From Mycobacterium sp. PSTR-4-N (GTDB lineage: Bacteria > Actinomycetota > Actinomycetes > Mycobacteriales > Mycobacteriaceae): DNA of 64,000 nt. Of this stretch, positions 61,492 through 64,000 are shown piece after piece. Location of the stretch: assembly GCF_022348085.1 (NCBI RefSeq), contig NZ_JAKRFN010000013.1, forward strand, positions 84,378 to 148,377, written 5' to 3'. Position numbers and translations under genes: made by a program. Under the pieces are notes generated by a model. It did no database searches. It saw only the letters and a program-made list of their open reading frames with translations, and was not told where the DNA came from. How positions within the stretch are numbered: position 1 is the stretch's first letter; each line of letters opens with the position of its first letter.

Positions 61492-62651
61492 CAGTTGGCT
61501 CCCATCAGTTCGAGGTAGATAGCGGTCCAATCCGACAACCCGAGCAGGTCGCGGAGCTTTTCGGGAGTGCCGCGGAATGCGTTGGCGTCCACGGACTTAC
61601 CGGCCACGAGCGCGCGGTCGGTGAATTGGAGGATGTCGGGCGCGCGACCGCCGTATGCGCCCCACTTCGGCGAGTTGTCACCTGGGTAGAGCACCGAGGC
61701 ATACCCGCTGCCACTGACGTACTCGGAGCGGATCAAGCCCGGCACGCGGGAAAGGTCCGGCCGCCCGATCCGCTCCCAGTACCAGTCGGGAATGTAGGAC
61801 AGCGCGACGCGCACGCCGAGCGACTCGATCGCGCCCTTGACTGCCCAGAACTGCGTCATGTCGCCCGAGCCAGACTCGAAATCGAGCATCGCGGGGATCG
61901 CCTTGTCGCCGAGGTGGTCGACGAACGTGCGCGCCTGGGCCATGGGGTCGCCGGAGCGCACGTAGTGGTAGCCGGCGAGGATCAGGCCAGCCGCGCGGGC
62001 GTTGTCGCGGTTCGACGGCCAGAACGGGTCGCGGTAGTTCGCGCCCTCGGACACCTTGCAGAGGATGAAATCGAATCCCTCAGCCTTGACCCGCTGCAGG
62101 TCCATCGTGCCCTGGTGGTTGCTGATGTCGATGCCGTAGACGGTGCGGTCCGGTTCTGCCGCGGCCGGTGTGCCGTCCTCGATGATCGGGCCGGGCAGGT
62201 ATGCCCAGGCGGTCGCGTAGCCATTGTCGATCGCCAGCGCGCGGTCACCGGAGACGAGGCCCTTGCTACCGGCGGATTCCACACGCATGCCGTCGATCTC
62301 GCACCACATATGGCTGTTCGCGCCGCCGCCGGGACCGTGATGCAGTGCGATCTTGACCGCGGCGTCGGCGGGGATGTCGCGCGGTGAGCCGACGCGGATG
62401 GTGCCGAGCGGGCCGACGCCACCGATCGGGATGTAGCGATAGGACTCGGTGGTGGCACCGTTGGCTTGACGGCCCGGTTGGTAGCGGCCCTGCGCCATCT
62501 CGAGGACGGTCTGCACGGCTTCCGAGCAGTCGGTGCCCTGGCGCACGTTCGTCGGCGACAGGGCGCCGCCGTAGACGTAGGGGTTGCCGAGGCGAGCACG
62601 GATGAACGCCTTGGTCGCTTCGGCGTTCGCGCGGGTGATGGCCACAGGCAT
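61491..62651 (-). CDS. lysA: Lysin A endolysin (NlpC/P60-like peptidase plus GH25 muramidase)
   Basis: A 386-aa modular endolysin. Residues about 5-150 form a papain-like peptidase with Cys C42 (GTDCSEA) and His H114 (NSHMW). Residues about 170-350 are a GH25 muramidase with D175 (VYGIDISNHQG) and the catalytic D257/E259 pair (LDFES). The C-terminal 35 residues are a short tail without a known wall-binding motif. It would cut both the stem peptide and glycan strands. CCGAAAGG lies just before the ATG. Confidence 0.9.
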   Translation of the reverse strand: MPVAITRANAEATKAFIRARLGNPYVYGGALSPTNVRQGTDCSEAVQTVLEMAQGRYQPGRQANGATTESYRYIPIGGVGPLGTIRVGSPRDIPADAAVKIALHHGPGGGANSHMWCEIDGMRVESAGSKGLVSGDRALAIDNGYATAWAYLPGPIIEDGTPAAAEPDRTVYGIDISNHQGTMDLQRVKAEGFDFILCKVSEGANYRDPFWPSNRDNARAAGLILAGYHYVRSGDPMAQARTFVDHLGDKAIPAMLDFESGSGDMTQFWAVKGAIESLGVRVALSYIPDWYWERIGRPDLSRVPGLIRSEYVSGSGYASVLYPGDNSPKWGAYGGRAPDILQFTDRALVAGKSVDANAFRGTPEKLRDLLGLSDWTAIYLELMGAN

Positions 62652-62665
62652 CCTTTCGGCAGGCG

Positions 62666-62695
62666 TGACGAAGGTGCCGCACTGACGAAAGGTGC
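62666..62695. repeat. Two near-identical direct repeats upstream of lysA
   Basis: TGACGAAGGTGC (62666-62677) and TGACGAAAGGTGC (62683-62695) repeat in the 109-bp gap between lysA and the upstream 55-aa gene. The same stretch can form a CCGCAC/GTGCGG stem (62677-62682 with 62692-62697). It may be a regulator site or an mRNA processing hairpin. Nothing else of note is seen in the gap. Confidence 0.4.
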
Positions 62696-62760
62696 GGTTT
62701 ACATCTGAAATAGATCGCTGCAGCTCAGGGGCTATTTGCAGCGCGGCGTCGGGTTACGGC

Positions 62761-62928
62761 TTAAAGAAAGGCGCGGAGGGCGTGCCAGCGATGAATCCAC
62801 ACGGTCGACGCACGCCGCGCCGGTCGCCCCTGGTGCTCATCGACGGGCCGGCCGCACGTGTCGCACCTGTCCTCGGGCTGCCCCTCGTTGCCGATGCCGA
62901 AGACGTCGAGGTGGTCGAACAGGGTCAC
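62761..62928 (-). CDS. Small CxxC/His prophage protein (55 aa)
   Basis: GTG 62928 to TAA 62761. The start overlaps the stop of the PE-PPE-like gene (GTGA). The product contains RCDTCGRPVDEH and ends IHRWHALRAFL, so CxxC with following His residues could bind zinc. This arrangement resembles a truncated HNH-like or zinc-finger protein. A plus-strand frame of 100 codons here is rejected because it is antisense to the coupled genes. Confidence 0.62.
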   Translation of the reverse strand: MTLFDHLDVFGIGNEGQPEDRCDTCGRPVDEHQGRPARRASTVWIHRWHALRAFL

Positions 62929-63761
62929 GCGAACGGATTCCAGATCACGCGGCTGTCGCTCACCCGCACCGCACGCCGCGCAACCACGTCGTAACCACCA
63001 TCGCCCTCGTCGAGCCGCGCGATCGTCTGCGTCGGCACCTTGAGCCCCGACGGCCGCACGTAGCCCTTCTCGACAGTCGCGCGGATCTGCTGATCCTCGA
63101 TCGCCTGACGGTCGAGACCCTTGCCGAACTTGCGCACCATCGGCATCGGGAACGTCGGCTGCAGCTCGTAGGTGACGTTGCCCTCGACGCGCTTGACGTT
63201 GGCTGGATCACCCACGCGCACACCCGTGTAGTTGATGTGCAGGCTGCCACCGGCGGCGTTGTTGTCTAGCGCCTCTTTGACATTCACTGTAGGGAAGTCG
63301 GCGAAGCGGTCATACTGACGCGCGACATCCCAGACGCGGAAAGGCGTGTCAGCCGGGAAGCCGACGCCGCCGTATGCCGGCTTGGCCCACGGCGGCCGCA
63401 CACCATTGGGCGCCAGTAGCATGCCGCCGTACTTGCGCTCGGGGTTGCCGGTGAGCACGAACACGTTGTCCTCGGGGTCAGCGCCGCCGACACCTTCCCG
63501 CAGCGCGATGCAGCACACCTCGGCGCCCTCGGACTGGCCTAGGAAGATCTTCGGGCCAGGCTTGAGCGCCTCGTCGATCACCTTCTCGGCAGCTTCCTCA
63601 GCCCATGCGCGCACCGGCAGCCAGTTCTTGTACCGGATGTCGCGCCGCGTGAACGGCTTGTCGAACAGCTGCCCCCCGAGCCACCGCCTGGGTAGCAGCG
63701 TCGAGATGGGCAGCACCGTCGGGATCAGGCCGTTGAGGGTGAAGACCTTGATCGTGGTCAC
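62925..63761 (-). CDS. PE-PPE-like alpha/beta hydrolase of the prophage
   Basis: A 278-aa serine hydrolase-like protein. It begins VTTIKVFTLNGLIPTVLP; the nucleophile elbow is LGQSEGAE (GxSxG) near residue 80. The region around FVLTGNPERKYGGML resembles the PE-PPE/cutinase-like fold of mycobacteria. It is the second alpha/beta hydrolase of the operon besides LysB. The GTG start overlaps the stop of the 39-aa gene. It may be a tail-linked esterase that acts on the mycobacterial envelope; this is inference. Confidence 0.72.
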   Translation of the reverse strand: MTTIKVFTLNGLIPTVLPISTLLPRRWLGGQLFDKPFTRRDIRYKNWLPVRAWAEEAAEKVIDEALKPGPKIFLGQSEGAEVCCIALREGVGGADPEDNVFVLTGNPERKYGGMLLAPNGVRPPWAKPAYGGVGFPADTPFRVWDVARQYDRFADFPTVNVKEALDNNAAGGSLHINYTGVRVGDPANVKRVEGNVTYELQPTFPMPMVRKFGKGLDRQAIEDQQIRATVEKGYVRPSGLKVPTQTIARLDEGDGGYDVVARRAVRVSDSRVIWNPFA

Positions 63762-63877
63762 GACGGCCACGCACTCTCGGGGAACGGGCCACAGATGATC
63801 CACCAGTAGGCAATCCCAAGGTCTGCGGCCAGGGCGACGACCGTGATGGCCGCGACAAGAGCCAAACGACGTCTCAT
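63758..63877 (-). CDS. 39-aa single-helix membrane protein
   Basis: ATG 63877 to TGA 63758. The product begins MRRRLALVAAITVVALAADL and continues GIAYWWIICGPFPESAWPS: a basic N-terminus, one membrane helix and a short Trp-rich end. It overlaps both neighbours by ATGA and GTGA. It could also be a signal-anchor peptide. The function is unknown. Confidence 0.55.
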   Translation of the reverse strand: MRRRLALVAAITVVALAADLGIAYWWIICGPFPESAWPS

Positions 63878-64000
63878 CGGACGATCGCCGCCTTGAACGT
63901 GCCGGTGGGTGGGTCCAAAGCGCCTGCTGTGACGTTCGTGGCGCGCACTGTGACGGTGTCGGCCGCGGACACCCACATCGAGTAGATGATGCCCGCCATG
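63874..64000 (-). CDS. Phage structural protein, C-terminal part (cut by window)
   Basis: The last 41 codons of a gene that continues beyond the right edge. The visible part, from MAGIIYSMWVSAADTVTVRA to TGTFKAAIVR, is beta-rich and resembles the ends of mycobacteriophage minor tail proteins. The ATG near 63999 could even be the start. Identification is tentative. Confidence 0.4.
   Translation of the reverse strand, partial: MAGIIYSMWVSAADTVTVRATNVTAGALDPPTGTFKAAIVR

Larger units (their letters stand above)
57064..64000. mobile_element. Prophage, left end (continues beyond the window)
   Basis: The element starts at a tRNA-Asn 3' fragment and carries an integrase, small lysogeny genes, and a minus-strand lysis and tail operon with LysA, LysB and a holin-like protein. 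Host-like genes stop abruptly at 57008. The late genes run toward the integrase. The right end is outside the window. By the logic of tRNA integration the complete tRNA-Asn should be at that end. Confidence 0.88.

Noticed and set aside
62692..62994. A 100-codon plus-strand frame at the tail/lysin boundary.
   Set aside because: It is antisense to two coupled minus-strand genes, has no ribosome-binding site and low-complexity Arg-rich sequence typical of shadow frames.
1..64000. CRISPR array or insertion sequence.
   Set aside because: No regularly spaced direct repeats, cas genes, transposase motifs or terminal inverted repeats were seen.

Overview
The window is high-GC DNA from a fast-growing mycobacterium (Mycolicibacterium-like). 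This rests on the gene content: mycothiol-dependent MscR, DUF3145, DUF732, LppP-type and CsbD-like proteins, a mycobacteriophage-type LysA/LysB lysis cassette, and gene order that I recall from M. tuberculosis. Positions 1-7847 follow the order Rv2249c (glpD1), Rv2250c, Rv2251, Rv2252, Rv2256c-Rv2260. Positions 44286-55981 follow Rv2313c, Rv2314c, Rv2315c, Rv2325c, Rv2326c, Rv2327 and Rv2330c. These assignments are from memory, not from a search.

Layout. (1) 1-7.8 kb: glycerol-3-phosphate dehydrogenase with its TetR regulator, divergent from an alkyl-DHAP-synthase-like flavoprotein and a diacylglycerol kinase; then a DUF3145 protein, a serine hydrolase, a methyltransferase, MscR and a metallo-beta-lactamase-fold hydrolase. 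(2) 7.8-16.3 kb: a SABATH-type methyltransferase, a DapB-like reductase and a complete dipeptide/oligopeptide ABC importer with translationally coupled genes. (3) 16.3-28.5 kb: SDR, TetR/P450 pair with a 13-bp palindrome, DUF222-HNH nuclease, AzlCD exporter, alpha/beta hydrolase, M4 protease, PhoD-like phosphatase, POT transporter. (4) 28.5-36.7 kb: an envelope-oriented block with an operon around a sedolisin (S53) protease, a secreted 20-residue-repeat solenoid protein, a DUF4239 membrane protein and a degenerate ion-channel-like protein. (5) 36.7-44.3 kb: RibD-like reductase, membrane-anchored class III cyclase, DedA, MFS, SDR, a hybrid histidine kinase coupled to a cysteine-less molybdopterin-domain lipoprotein, and a tRNA with CAT anticodon. 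(6) 44.3-57.0 kb: TldD/TldE, an ECF-type transporter with fused S and two ATPase domains, divergent from a MarR-MFS pair across a 9-bp inverted repeat, VIT-type metal transporter, acyl-CoA oxidase/dehydrogenase, lipoprotein and a stress protein with a strong terminator.

(7) 57.06 kb to the right edge: the left end of an integrated prophage. A 35-nt 3' fragment of tRNA-Asn marks the attachment core, followed by a tyrosine integrase, a 39-aa ORF and an exported DUF732-like protein. Converging on these is a tightly packed minus-strand late operon: tail-associated protein (cut by the window), tiny membrane protein, PE-PPE-like hydrolase, small CxxC protein, LysA, a 108-aa protein, LysB, a holin-like protein and four further small membrane proteins. 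The rest of the prophage, and by inference its repressor and the intact tRNA-Asn, should lie to the right of 64000.

Two features recur. Many operons are joined by ATGA/GTGA/TGATG overlaps. Many first genes have a TANNNT hexamer only 5-7 nt upstream of the start codon, as expected for leaderless mycobacterial mRNAs. Several short genes (34-55 aa) were found by following these overlaps.
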